Source: Streptococcus suis (GTDB lineage Bacteria > Bacillota > Bacilli > Lactobacillales > Streptococcaceae). Taken from it: a stretch of DNA of 64,000 nt. The notes under the pieces were generated by a model. The model was given only the letters and a program-made list of their open reading frames with translations. It did not search any database and was not told where the DNA came from. Below are positions 46,660 through 55,271 of this stretch, piece by piece. Position 1 is the first letter of the stretch; each line of letters opens with the position of its first letter. Location: NCBI RefSeq assembly GCF_017601095.1, contig NZ_JAGFUX010000001.1, positions 234,118 to 298,117 of the forward strand, given 5' to 3'. The position numbers were made by a program, and so were the translations under genes.

Positions 46660-46740
46660 ATGACCTCAGTGGGAATGACTGGTTAGGTCATACATGGGAA
46701 TCTCACCCGCTGTCCTTTATCGCTGGCAGCCTGAACGTGC
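46660..46740 (-). ncRNA. Structured 5' leader of unknown class
   Basis: Minus strand has nested stems before the 46-aa gene: ATGACCT / AGGTCAT enclosing AGT / ACT, a GGG...CCC hairpin around TGAGATT, and repeated GGGAAT / ATTCCC segments that can pair alternatively. It does not match T-box, cobalamin, TPP or PyrR leaders that I know. Could be an attenuator of the recombinase operon or only a recombination site. Confidence 0.35.
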
Positions 46741-46899
46741 AGAAGTATCATTGTCCTTAGTTTGTATCTTGGCAAATAGATTACCATTCTATTTTATAGC
46801 TGATTATTGTCGCTCATATCATGGCGAACCAGACTAAACTGCTCAACAAATAAGAAAGTCCCACCTTGGTCTATTCAGTTGTCAAAGGACAAAGGATTA

Positions 46900-47103
46900 T
46901 TAATAATTAGATTTTTCCATTTCTAAAATATAATCTGTAGTTACATCATACAATCTCGCTAATTGCTTTAGATATAGAGTAGGCACATCCTGTCTCCCAC
47001 TCTCTATTCTGGAATAAGCCGATTGTGAACAGTGAAGATACATAGCAATCTGATTTTGAGATAAATCGTTATCCTCTCTTAAATTCTTTAATCTAATATA
47101 CAT
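46900..47103 (-). CDS. XRE-family transcriptional regulator, 67 aa
   Basis: A single helix-turn-helix domain: IRLKNLREDNDLSQNQIAMYLHCSQSAYSRIESGRQDVPTLYLKQLARLYDVTTDYIL. No extra domain. I start at ATG 47103 with AGAGG 7 nt upstream; a TTG two codons earlier is less likely. Probably controls element genes. The IS982 copy inserted just upstream of it (its left end is 92 nt away) and may have displaced its promoter. Confidence 0.88.
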   Translation of the reverse strand: MYIRLKNLREDNDLSQNQIAMYLHCSQSAYSRIESGRQDVPTLYLKQLARLYDVTTDYILEMEKSNY

Positions 47104-47186
47104 TATCAATCCTCTTACTAATATTGTAAGTGAGCGATAATCAAATTAACTAATTTATGCAAAATATGCATGAATTAATTTTAAAT

Positions 47187-47194
47187 AAAATATT
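47187..47194 (+). repeat. Left target-site duplication of the IS982 copy
   Basis: AAAATATT directly before the left inverted repeat; the same 8 bp occur at 48155-48162. Confidence 0.75.
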
Positions 47195-48154
47195 AATCGT
47201 GGTGCTAGTTAATCTCAAAATAAATAAAAAGCCCAAAAGGACTATACTGTAAGTGCCGAAACAAACAGGAGGTAGTCCAAATGAGCCACTTACAGTATAC
47301 CGCTAAATCCCATCACTTACAATGGAATTTGAAGCAATTATCAAAAATTTGCCATCAGCTCTATCGTGATTATTGTCTAGATGGCTTAAAACACCGTCGT
47401 AACATTAGCTTGTCCGAGGTCTCAGACGAATCTCTATTAGTCTTGCTTCTTTTGCACGCTGAACTAGGGATTAAGTCACAACGGCATTTCTACCGTATCT
47501 GCCAACTCTTTCCTTGCGGCCAACTTCTTGAAAGAAGTCGCTTTAATCGACGAGCAAGACAATTAATTTGGTTAGTTCAAGTCATTAGACAAGCAATGAA
47601 TACTCAAATCTCACCTGGTTCCATTGTTATTATAGATAGCTTTCCCTTGCCACTTTGCCAACCTGTTCGTAACTATAGAACACGTATTTTTAACGACTCA
47701 GCAGATATTGGCTACAATGCTTCCAAACATCTGTGGTTCTATGGATTCAAAGTACACATGTTGGTAACTTTATCAGGCTATATTCTGAATTATGTTGTGA
47801 CACCTGCATCAGTCCATGATAGTAGGGCAGTTGATGACTTACTAGAAAATTGCCGACAACCTTATATTTTGGCAGATTTAGGCTATCTTAGTAAGGAACT
47901 TAAAGATCATTTGATCTTAAAAGGCTATCATCTATGGACTCCCTAACGCCAAAATATGGCAGGAGCTAAACAACATAATCATTGGAAATTGATGGCTATG
48001 AGACGAACCATTGAGACTTGCTTCTCAGAGATTTGCGGTCTTTTTGATATAGAACACACACTGACTAGAGGTTTAGCAGGTCTGCGGTTAAGGCTGGAGC
48101 AAATTATACTGGCTTACAATCTGAGATACTTCAAGATTAACTAGCACCATGAGT
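47195..48154 (+). mobile_element. IS982-family insertion sequence, 960 bp
   Basis: Terminal inverted repeats of 21 bp with two mismatches: left AATCGTGGTGCTAGTTAATC(T) at 47195-47215, right end complementary at 48134-48154; the inner 16 bp match perfectly. Flanked by the 8-bp duplication AAAATATT. It carries one transposase gene with an in-frame stop. Size, ends and transposase all fit IS982. Confidence 0.88.
47281..48144 (+). pseudogene. IS982-family transposase interrupted by an in-frame stop
   Basis: DDE transposase, about 287 residues. Part one (47281-47946) reads through IVIIDSFPLP (first Asp), NDSADIGYNASKHLWFYGFKVHMLV and VVTPASVHDSRAVDDLL, ending GYHLWTP. There a TAA replaces what is normally a Leu codon. 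After the stop the same frame continues RQNMAGAKQHNHWKLMAMRRTIETCFSEI (with the last catalytic Glu) to 48144. A single T-to-A change (TTA to TAA) explains it. The element is unlikely to move by itself unless the stop is read through. Start ATG 47281 with AGGAGG upstream. Confidence 0.88.
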
Positions 48155-48162
48155 AAAATATT
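48155..48162 (+). repeat. Right target-site duplication of the IS982 copy
   Basis: AAAATATT directly after the right inverted repeat. Confidence 0.75.
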
Positions 48163-48456
48163 GAGTAAGTTGCTATTGTAGTATAATAGTAACTATACTT
48201 AATTTTTTTCCACTATAAACCTTTGGCAATAGTCTAAATATTTAAAAGAAAGTAAGTAATCTTTCTTGGCAATTTCTATTCCATGAACTAGAATAATTCA
48301 ATTTTTATTGAAAAAAATCATTTAAAACATATTTTATCTTATGACACCTCGACCAAAAATCAGATAGTTTTTAAATTAAGTTCTTACTATTTAAGGATAA
48401 GTCATTACTATATCAATTTTAGAAAAACTGCGAGATACGGTGTAATTTTATAAAGA
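48163..48456. other. Non-coding AT-rich stretch after the IS
   Basis: No open frame with a ribosome site on either strand and no recognisable RNA. A TATAAT (GTAGTATAATAG) near 48183 and an AGTATA / TATACT pair could be a remnant promoter of the region into which the IS inserted. Confidence 0.4.
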
Positions 48457-48485
48457 AAAAGCAACGGCATCAAATCCGTTGCTTT
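48457..48485 (-). terminator. Terminator of the element's glycosyltransferase pair
   Basis: Minus strand AAAGCAACGG, 8-nt loop, CCGTTGCTTT then TTCTTTA. Confidence 0.9.
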
Positions 48486-48507
48486 GTTTAATAGAGTTTG
48501 GCACAAA

Positions 48508-49443
48508 CTATAAACTCTTCTCTTTTATGATATATATTGGTCTTCTCTTAGTTTCTAAAAATATTTTTGATAAGTATTTACCAATTATTCCAAGTGCCAT
48601 CAACTGCAATCCACCTAAAAATAAAATAACTGTAACAAGACTAGCCCAACCAGATACACTTCCGTCAATTGTTAGCTTTCTCACAACAACAAACAAAACA
48701 CCTATTAAAGATAAGATAAAGGAAAATGTCCCGGCCCAGAATGCAATATTTAAAGGCGCCTCAGAAAAATTAACAAGACCCTCCAACGAGTAACGAAGTA
48801 AACCCCAAAAACTCCAAGAAGTTTTTCCTGCTACACGTCCTCTATTTTCATAAGGCAAATAGGTAACATTATATCCAACCCAGGAAAAAATACCTTTAGA
48901 AAAACGATTAACTTCATTAAATTCTAGGATACTGTCGACAACCTGCCGAGTCATAAGACTAAAATCACGAACTCCATCAACTAATTTCGTATCAGATACA
49001 ACATTTATCAACTTATAAAAAAGTTTTGCGAACAACGATCTAATAATCGGCTCACCTCTGCGATCAATTCTTTTAGTTCTAACTATATCAAAACCATGTT
49101 GGATTATTCGGTACATATCAGTCAACATTTCTGGTGGATCTTGAAGGTCTGCGTCCATTATCGCTACAAAATCACCTTTTGCTTCTTTTAAACCTGCTAA
49201 GAGCGCTGCTTCTTTCCCAAAATTACGAGAAAATGAAAGATAGTGGACATTTTCAAACTTATCGGAAATTTTTCTAAGAACATCTAGAGTTTTATCTTTG
49301 GAACCATCGTTAACAAATATATAATTAAATTGCAAGTTTTCTTTCAACTGTTTTTCTACTAATTTTGTTGTAGTTATGAAAGAAGGTATTGTCTCCTCCT
49401 CATTATAACACGGAATAATTATTGAAAGTTCTTGTTTCGACAT
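48508..49443 (-). CDS. GtrB/DPM-like GT2 glycosyltransferase (element copy), 311 aa
   Basis: Transfers a sugar to a lipid carrier. Same architecture as the enzyme at 23024 and clearly homologous: SIIIPCYNEEETIPSF, YIFVNDGSKDKT, YLSFSRNFGKEAALLAGLKEAKGDFVAIMDADLQDPPEML (DxD near residue 98), KLVDGVRDFSLMTRQVVDS, then two membrane spans and KRRPIYIIKEK. ATG 49443 lies 1 nt after the stop of the 568-aa membrane protein, so they are coupled. It is part of element cargo and may alter a surface glycan of the host cell. Confidence 0.9.
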   Translation of the reverse strand: MSKQELSIIIPCYNEEETIPSFITTTKLVEKQLKENLQFNYIFVNDGSKDKTLDVLRKISDKFENVHYLSFSRNFGKEAALLAGLKEAKGDFVAIMDADLQDPPEMLTDMYRIIQHGFDIVRTKRIDRRGEPIIRSLFAKLFYKLINVVSDTKLVDGVRDFSLMTRQVVDSILEFNEVNRFSKGIFSWVGYNVTYLPYENRGRVAGKTSWSFWGLLRYSLEGLVNFSEAPLNIAFWAGTFSFILSLIGVLFVVVRKLTIDGSVSGWASLVTVILFLGGLQLMALGIIGKYLSKIFLETKRRPIYIIKEKSL

Positions 49444-49444
49444 A

Positions 49445-51151
49445 TTAACTCCTTAGGCAAATTATCATTTTTTTTAACAAGATAACTACTATCAGTAACC
49501 ATGTCAAAAAAGTTATAACTAAAAATATTGTAAACTCCCTTGGTATTTTATATGAAAGGGTTATGCGATTTTCCTTATAAGGAATTTGACCAATTTTTGG
49601 TGTACCTATTTGACTCAAAGATATTTGATCGTGTGGTATTATTTTTTCATTTATTTCTAAAATGGTATTTTTGTAAACGATGATTGGTAATTCTACTTCC
49701 TTGTCTGCATTTGCCGTCCACTCAATAATCAGTTTCCCATCCTTAATAGATTTTTTTATTTTTTTCTGATAAGCAATCTTTTCTAAGTACATGTCATAGT
49801 AATTAATATTCTCATCTTTTTCACCATAGAGTGGTAGATAATCGGGAGTTCCCTTGGCAACCATATTCAGAGCTTTCTCCTTATTAGCATCATAAAATGA
49901 CTTTTTGATATTAGCACTATCGCTCAAAAAATGTACTTTATACTTTGAGGGCATGAAATTACTGTTAGAATCCCAATTATTCGTGGTAATAGCAACTAAG
50001 GTAAGTGTTTGAAGTAAGGATAATGCAAGGAATGAAATGAGAAGCATTTTTTTATGATATATAAGGAGTTGCTTAGATTGAACCAATTTTAGAAAAAGAT
50101 AAATAATAATAATAGAAACAGGTACAAAAAATCTGAACGGATATTGAATTAACTCTGCGAAAGGATTTTTTATCTTTACCAAATAAGACCATGGTATTAA
50201 ACTAGATGATAGCACTAAAAACGCCGTCATAACCCAAAACCATATTTTTATCTCTGCATTATTTATCCTCTTCCATTTTAAAAAAAATATATGATAAATT
50301 GCTACTAACATGAAAAACAGAATCGCAGGATTTAATAGCCAATAATAGCTATTTTGATTAATAGTATTCAAACTCATATTAATATTGACAATTGGAGGTA
50401 TTAGACGATTACCTTTTAATACAATAAAATAACTACCCCAAATATTCAACGTTAAGCAGAAGAACAGACATATTTCAATAAACAAATCCTTTAAAAAGAC
50501 TATTTTTTTATTATTTTTCAAAAAAATATAAATAAAAAATGGAATATACATCAGTATTAAAATGAATGCTGACAACATATGGATTTGTGATACTAAGGCT
50601 GTTAAGATTCCCAAATACCACTTTGGTATTTTCTTTGTTTGATAAAACTTAAACAATATGCTCAATGCTAGAGGAAGTAAGGCAGCTCCCCAAGAGGTAA
50701 ACCCCTGCCTAATTATCCAATATTGAATAGAATAAGTTGATAAATATAATATAGCTCCAATAAGTGTATACTTCCTTTCCAACTTAGCTTTTGTTAAAAA
50801 AATATACATGGAAAATCCTGCTAAGTTATACAAACAGAAATTGGAAAATAACTGATATGTAAACCAATTCCTACTGATTAAAACTAATATTCCTTGAAAA
50901 TAAGCAAAAAAAGGACCATATAAGGCATTAACAATACGACCAGATTCTTGAAAGCCATATAATGAAATAAAATAATGAAAATCTAGATTTTTGAATTGTT
51001 GAGACGTGTCATAAAATCGATTGAAATGAAATATTGAGTCCGAACCTAAAATCATTTTTCCTGATATAATTTGAGGTAAACAAAGAATGAGGGAGGCTAA
51101 GCCTATTAAAAAAAATGAGTGTAGATATTTATTATTTGTTTTCGAAGTCAA
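49445..51151 (-). CDS. Large polytopic membrane protein, GT-C-like, 568 aa
   Basis: About twelve hydrophobic spans followed by a C-terminal extracytoplasmic region (about 425-530) and a final span (TIFLVITFLTWLLIVVILLKK). Loop 1 has GSDSIFHFNRFYD, an acidic site typical of GT-C and 6-pyruvoyl-tetrahydropterin-synthase-related membrane proteins. With the GtrB-like partner it would move a lipid-linked sugar onto an outside acceptor. The pair repeats the layout at 23024-25431, though this protein is not an obvious close homolog of the one there. AT-rich like the rest of the element. Confidence 0.7.
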   Translation of the reverse strand: MTSKTNNKYLHSFFLIGLASLILCLPQIISGKMILGSDSIFHFNRFYDTSQQFKNLDFHYFISLYGFQESGRIVNALYGPFFAYFQGILVLISRNWFTYQLFSNFCLYNLAGFSMYIFLTKAKLERKYTLIGAILYLSTYSIQYWIIRQGFTSWGAALLPLALSILFKFYQTKKIPKWYLGILTALVSQIHMLSAFILILMYIPFFIYIFLKNNKKIVFLKDLFIEICLFFCLTLNIWGSYFIVLKGNRLIPPIVNINMSLNTINQNSYYWLLNPAILFFMLVAIYHIFFLKWKRINNAEIKIWFWVMTAFLVLSSSLIPWSYLVKIKNPFAELIQYPFRFFVPVSIIIIYLFLKLVQSKQLLIYHKKMLLISFLALSLLQTLTLVAITTNNWDSNSNFMPSKYKVHFLSDSANIKKSFYDANKEKALNMVAKGTPDYLPLYGEKDENINYYDMYLEKIAYQKKIKKSIKDGKLIIEWTANADKEVELPIIVYKNTILEINEKIIPHDQISLSQIGTPKIGQIPYKENRITLSYKIPREFTIFLVITFLTWLLIVVILLKKMIICLRS

Positions 51152-51336
51152 TCATAATTCTCCTTGGAATTTATTAAATAACAGAAGAGCATATTAGTAT
51201 ATTCAATATTTTTTAAATTATGAGTCTAAAAAAGAATTTATAAAAATACAAATATATATACACTACCAAAAAGTTAACGGATTCATAGTCTAAAAGGATG
51301 ATGATTATTTGCCTGTACTTAGCATAATAAAAATCT

Positions 51337-51361
51337 AAAAGCCGATTTTATCGGCTTTTAA
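51337..51361 (-). terminator. Terminator after the double-glycine peptide gene
   Basis: AAAAGCCGA, 5-nt loop, TCGGCTTTT with T-rich flank on the minus strand, 26 nt beyond the stop. The 185 nt between it and the 568-aa gene hold no gene I can see. Confidence 0.85.
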
Positions 51362-51386
51362 GGTACAATACAAAAATTAAATATTA

Positions 51387-51581
51387 CTATGCAGAAATCC
51401 AAGTATCTGTGTGACCGTAAGTGCGTCTATGTTCATTCATTGCAGTATTGGCTGTGTCGAAGAAAGCATGCCAAGAACTAACAAAAGTATTACCAGCCCA
51501 TTTGCTATGGTACGTATGCTTACATTTCCAACGATATCCACCCACTACTTCTGAACTTTGTTTAATTGATAATTTTTTCAT
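51387..51581 (-). CDS. Double-glycine leader peptide, probable bacteriocin, 64 aa
   Basis: Leader MKKLSIKQSSEVVGG, a classic GG-type leader ending at residue 15, followed by a 49-residue mature peptide starting YRWKCKHTYHSKWAG and ending YGHTDTWISA. The mature part has four Trp, five His and one Cys, is weakly basic and has no YGNGV (pediocin) motif, no Cys pair and no lanthionine-type Ser/Thr/Cys pattern. So it looks like an unmodified class II peptide of a type I do not know. ATG 51581 has a perfect AAAGGAGG; the longer frame has none. Divergent from the C39 exporter operon, which would cleave the leader. Confidence 0.82.
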   Translation of the reverse strand: MKKLSIKQSSEVVGGYRWKCKHTYHSKWAGNTFVSSWHAFFDTANTAMNEHRRTYGHTDTWISA

Positions 51582-51642
51582 GATTGCCTCCTTTATAAGC
51601 AAAAAATGTAATTAACAATAGATTGTATTGTACTTTAAATTG

Positions 51643-51671
51643 ATGATAACATAATTAAGGCAGAAAAGCAA
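51643..51671 (-). promoter_or_regulatory. Promoter of the double-glycine peptide gene
   Basis: TTGCTT (51666-51671), 17-nt spacer, TATCAT (51643-51648) with TG before it, on the minus strand. Confidence 0.7.
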
Positions 51672-51680
51672 TAATTTAAT

Positions 51681-51694
51681 TGAAAGCGCTTAAT
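51681..51694 (+). promoter_or_regulatory. Candidate cre site between the divergent bacteriocin genes
   Basis: TGAAAGCGCTTAAT fits TGWAARCGYTWNCW at 13 of 14 positions; 10 nt upstream of the peptide promoter -35. Suggests CcpA control of production. Confidence 0.5.
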
Positions 51695-51734
51695 TTTTTT
51701 ACGTTTTCTATCACACAACGTTAAACAAATAATG

Positions 51735-51740
51735 TATAAT
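51735..51740 (+). promoter_or_regulatory. -10 box of the exporter operon
   Basis: TATAAT 33 nt before ATG 51774; -35 weak. GGGAG precedes the start by 9 nt. Confidence 0.55.
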
Positions 51741-51773
51741 AGTTATATAGTATAAGATTGGGGAGATTATTTT

Positions 51774-53150
51774 ATGTTTAAAAAATTGAAAACTAGAAAA
51801 ATATTACTTGAATTACTAATATTATTAAGTTTAATTTTTTCGTGGAGCATATTAGAAGGAAATGTGAGGTTGAACTATTATCTTGAGACTATTATTGGTA
51901 ACAAGATAGGGATTGCTCAAAATTTTAATACAATTGCATCAGACATAAACGCAGGTAAAGTTATTATAAGAACTTATCCAGATAAAGATACTTTAGATCA
52001 AATAAGTAATTTCCCTGAAGTTGAATACATGAGTGTAAGTACACCTGCATATGTTGTACAAGATAACCTGAGCGAAAACGATCCTTTAAAACATATAAAA
52101 TTTATTGGAGGTAATCAGCCATTTCCATATGACTTGTTTATCGAAAAAATACTTTTAATAGATGGTAGGGTATTTAATCAGCAAGAAATAACTCAAGAAT
52201 CAAATGTAGCATTAATATCCGAGAATTTTGCCAGGAAAAATAATTTAAAAATTGGAGATAGTTATAATATAAAAGCTATCGGTAATCGCTTTGAACACGA
52301 ACACGAACACGAGCATGACTCTACCGATCATGATGACATTATATTAATTCCAATTGAAATTATTGGTATTTTTAAAGCTAATACTACTTCCTTGGTAAGT
52401 CAAGATTCTAAAGAATCACAATTTTATACTAACTTACTATCAACAAATATTTATATTACAAATAATTATGCAAAAATAATTAATTCAAAATTATTAGCTA
52501 AACAAATTGAAACATCTCCTGCTGAGTTTGAAAATATAAAAGATTTTTATGGAAACACTATTACAGATAATGATAAACTTTTAAAACATCTAGAGTCATT
52601 TCAAACCTATGAAATCAGTATTGTTCCTAAAAATAATAGAGCAACAAATAGTATAAAAGACAAACTTGCATCGAAATTAAAACTATTCCCATATGTTAAA
52701 GTATTATATAGTCTGGAGAGATATGATGTCTATCAAATTTTTCCTCAAATAACTATTTCAATCGTAGTTATTTCATTTATATCATTGGTTATTTACTATG
52801 TCTATTCATTTTCAAACATAAGAAATAACAAACAGTTTATAAAACATCATATTTTATCTATCATGCTATCCTTTGTTTTAGGGATAGGACTATCAAATTA
52901 TTGTTCCAATATCTATATAAACTATATTAGCCAATACTCTCCAAAATTTCCTATCCAAGACGACATTCCTATATATAATAATTTAGATAAAATAAAGCTA
53001 ACAACCATTAATATAATAGAATTACGCTCTGTTCCAATGGTACATGAATTTTTGGTTTATTTATCCTTGATTTTTATTGCACTTATTTTATCATTCCTTA
53101 TATATAAACTCAAAAAATATAGAGATAAGAAATACGTGAGGTTAACATGA
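51774..53150 (+). CDS. MacB/FtsX-like membrane protein with His-rich loop, 458 aa
   Basis: Membrane protein next to the peptide exporter. One N-terminal span (ILLELLILLSLIFSWSILEG, residues 10-29), an extracytoplasmic domain of about 300 residues that resembles the MacB periplasmic core (IEKILLIDGRVFNQQEITQESNVALISENFARKNNLKIGDSYNI), and three C-terminal spans. The loop NRFEHEHEHEHDSTDHDD (about 177-194) is a run of His/Glu/Asp typical of zinc or copper binding. Lacks an ATPase domain. May be an immunity or export-helper protein. The downstream gene overlaps it by 4 nt. Confidence 0.72.
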   Translation: MFKKLKTRKILLELLILLSLIFSWSILEGNVRLNYYLETIIGNKIGIAQNFNTIASDINAGKVIIRTYPDKDTLDQISNFPEVEYMSVSTPAYVVQDNLSENDPLKHIKFIGGNQPFPYDLFIEKILLIDGRVFNQQEITQESNVALISENFARKNNLKIGDSYNIKAIGNRFEHEHEHEHDSTDHDDIILIPIEIIGIFKANTTSLVSQDSKESQFYTNLLSTNIYITNNYAKIINSKLLAKQIETSPAEFENIKDFYGNTITDNDKLLKHLESFQTYEISIVPKNNRATNSIKDKLASKLKLFPYVKVLYSLERYDVYQIFPQITISIVVISFISLVIYYVYSFSNIRNNKQFIKHHILSIMLSFVLGIGLSNYCSNIYINYISQYSPKFPIQDDIPIYNNLDKIKLTTINIIELRSVPMVHEFLVYLSLIFIALILSFLIYKLKKYRDKKYVRLT

Positions 53151-55270
53151 TTTACAAAAAATTTCTTCAATATGATGAGTTAGACTGTGCTGCAGCTGCT
53201 CTTTCGACCGTTTTAAGTAGATTTAAAAATAAAGTATCATTACATGAAGTAAAAAAAAGAATGCATAGAGGAGCATATGGTTCATCCATTCAAGATATAA
53301 TCGAAACCTCTAATATATTTGGTGTTTATGCTGAAGGGCTTCAAGGTAATTTGGAAGAACTAATACAGGCTATAAAGAAGAAAGAAATAAAATTTCCTTT
53401 TATTGCACATATTAATAAGGGCGAAGGACTTACACATTTTATAGTAATAAAAAATATTTTCAATAGCAAAGTATTTATATTTGACCCTAGTTCAGGTGAT
53501 AAACAACTAAATATTAATGAATTTAATGATTTATGGACAGGAAACATTGTAGCGTTTGATCCAAAATCTCAGAAATTCAAAATCTATGCTAGAACAAGCA
53601 TTAAAGATACATTAAGTTTAATATACCCGTATAGAAGAGTTTTATATGTTGCTTCTACACTAATTTTTGGTGTTTCTGTCTTTTCAATTATAAGTGCAAA
53701 AGCATATCAAGTAATTATTGATAATTTCATTCACATTGGAAATAATAATAGTATTACAGTTTTTAATTCAATACTAATAGAAAAAAATATTTTCTTCTCA
53801 ATGTTGGTAGGCTTCTATTTCTTTAAAAATATTATATCCTATATAACCTCAAATTTGCTTACTAAAATTGACATAAAAATTCAATTACTATTACAAAATG
53901 AATTTTTTGAAAAGTTCATCTCATTACCTTCACAATTTATCAAATCAAAAAAAGTAGGTGACTCATTAACAAGACTTGATGATATAAATTCTTTAAGTGG
54001 TTTTATCTCTAAAGTTATTACAACATTTTTATCAGATATTATTATGATTATTGTTATTGGAACGACATTGATTAATATTCGGGTAGATTTATTTCTGATT
54101 GTAATCATAATTTGTCTTCTCTATCTTATCACTTGTTTATATATGATTCCGAAATTTTCTCAAAAGCAAAGAGAAACAATGGAGTATGAAGCTAGAGTAA
54201 TAACCAAATTTAGTGAAAGTATAGATATATTTGAACTTATAAAAGTTCAAATACTTGAAAAAAATTATTTACAAAAATTGTCAATAGCTACTAAAAAACT
54301 TATGGATATTAGAAGAGTTGCCAATTTACTAGAAAATCAGTTTAATTTTATAACCACTAACATAAAAGAACTAGGTATGTTGTTGATTACCTGGTTCGGC
54401 ATAGGTCTAATTCAATCGAATAGACTTTCTTTAGGAAACATGATAGTTTTCCAAAATTTAACCGGTATGTTTCTTTCCTCTATAGCAAGCTTGTTTATTT
54501 TACAAAAAGAGCATCAACAATTTGTAGTATCTTTTGAACGACTTTTAGAATATAAAGAAGTAGAATCTGAGAACTATGGACAAAACCAACAATTGGATAG
54601 TTATAATATAAAAATTAATAACCTGACTTTTTCTTATGGTTCCAAAAATCTAATAAATAATTTATCTGTTCAATTTAACGAAGGCGATAAAATATTTATA
54701 AAAGGACCTAATGGAAGCGGAAAAAGTACATTTGCTAAAATTTTAATAAAATTAATTGATAATTATCAAGGTGAAATTTACTTAGATGGTAAAAATTATC
54801 AAAAATTATCAGTAGATACCATAAGGAACACCATCGGTTACTCATCATCTGAAAATAAAGTTTTCTCTGGTTCCTTGTATGACAATCTATTTGTTAACGG
54901 AAACTCATCTGAACAAACCAAACTATTTAATAAAATGGTAAGATCAGGGATATTCGAAAATCTTCTTAAAAATTTAGACTACGGTTTTGAAACTAGTATA
55001 TATGAAAATGGTAGCAATCTATCTGAAGGACAAAAACAAATTATTTCATTTTGCAGAACGATATTGAGTAGTAGGAAAATATTAATTTTCGACGAAGGCT
55101 TCTCCAATATAGATTCTGACACAGAAAATAAGTTATTAAAATTTATGTTTGAAAATCTCAAAGATAATATATTATTGTTTATTGATCATGGGAATAAAGT
55201 CGCTGATGTATGTGATTTCATACTCGATATCGAGACAGGTAAACTAGTACGTAAAGAAAGGGAAAGCTAA
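53147..55270 (+). CDS. Peptidase C39 ABC exporter, 707 aa
   Basis: Cleaves double-glycine leaders and exports the peptide. N-terminal C39 protease: FLQYDELDCAAAALSTVL with catalytic Cys14, GEGLTHFIVIKNI with catalytic His, FDPSSG with Asp. Six-span membrane domain about 160-440. ATPase domain: Walker A IKGPNGSGKSTFAKIL, signature NLSEGQKQIISFCR, Walker B KILIFDEGFSNID, then IDHG switch. All three modules are complete. This is the natural partner of the 51387 peptide. Overlaps the preceding gene by 4 nt, and the lipoprotein gene follows 1 nt later. Confidence 0.95.
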   Translation: MIYKKFLQYDELDCAAAALSTVLSRFKNKVSLHEVKKRMHRGAYGSSIQDIIETSNIFGVYAEGLQGNLEELIQAIKKKEIKFPFIAHINKGEGLTHFIVIKNIFNSKVFIFDPSSGDKQLNINEFNDLWTGNIVAFDPKSQKFKIYARTSIKDTLSLIYPYRRVLYVASTLIFGVSVFSIISAKAYQVIIDNFIHIGNNNSITVFNSILIEKNIFFSMLVGFYFFKNIISYITSNLLTKIDIKIQLLLQNEFFEKFISLPSQFIKSKKVGDSLTRLDDINSLSGFISKVITTFLSDIIMIIVIGTTLINIRVDLFLIVIIICLLYLITCLYMIPKFSQKQRETMEYEARVITKFSESIDIFELIKVQILEKNYLQKLSIATKKLMDIRRVANLLENQFNFITTNIKELGMLLITWFGIGLIQSNRLSLGNMIVFQNLTGMFLSSIASLFILQKEHQQFVVSFERLLEYKEVESENYGQNQQLDSYNIKINNLTFSYGSKNLINNLSVQFNEGDKIFIKGPNGSGKSTFAKILIKLIDNYQGEIYLDGKNYQKLSVDTIRNTIGYSSSENKVFSGSLYDNLFVNGNSSEQTKLFNKMVRSGIFENLLKNLDYGFETSIYENGSNLSEGQKQIISFCRTILSSRKILIFDEGFSNIDSDTENKLLKFMFENLKDNILLFIDHGNKVADVCDFILDIETGKLVRKERES

Positions 55271-55271
55271 T

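Noticed and set aside
46660..46740. Known riboswitch (cobalamin, TPP, THF, T-box) in the recombinase leader
   Set aside because: GGGTGAGATTCCC recalls parts of cobalamin leaders, but the B12 box and other conserved elements are not there.
46683..46787. 34-codon frame on the minus strand in the leader before the 46-aa gene
   Set aside because: No ribosome site, and the stretch overlaps the paired segments; could be a leader peptide but nothing supports translation.
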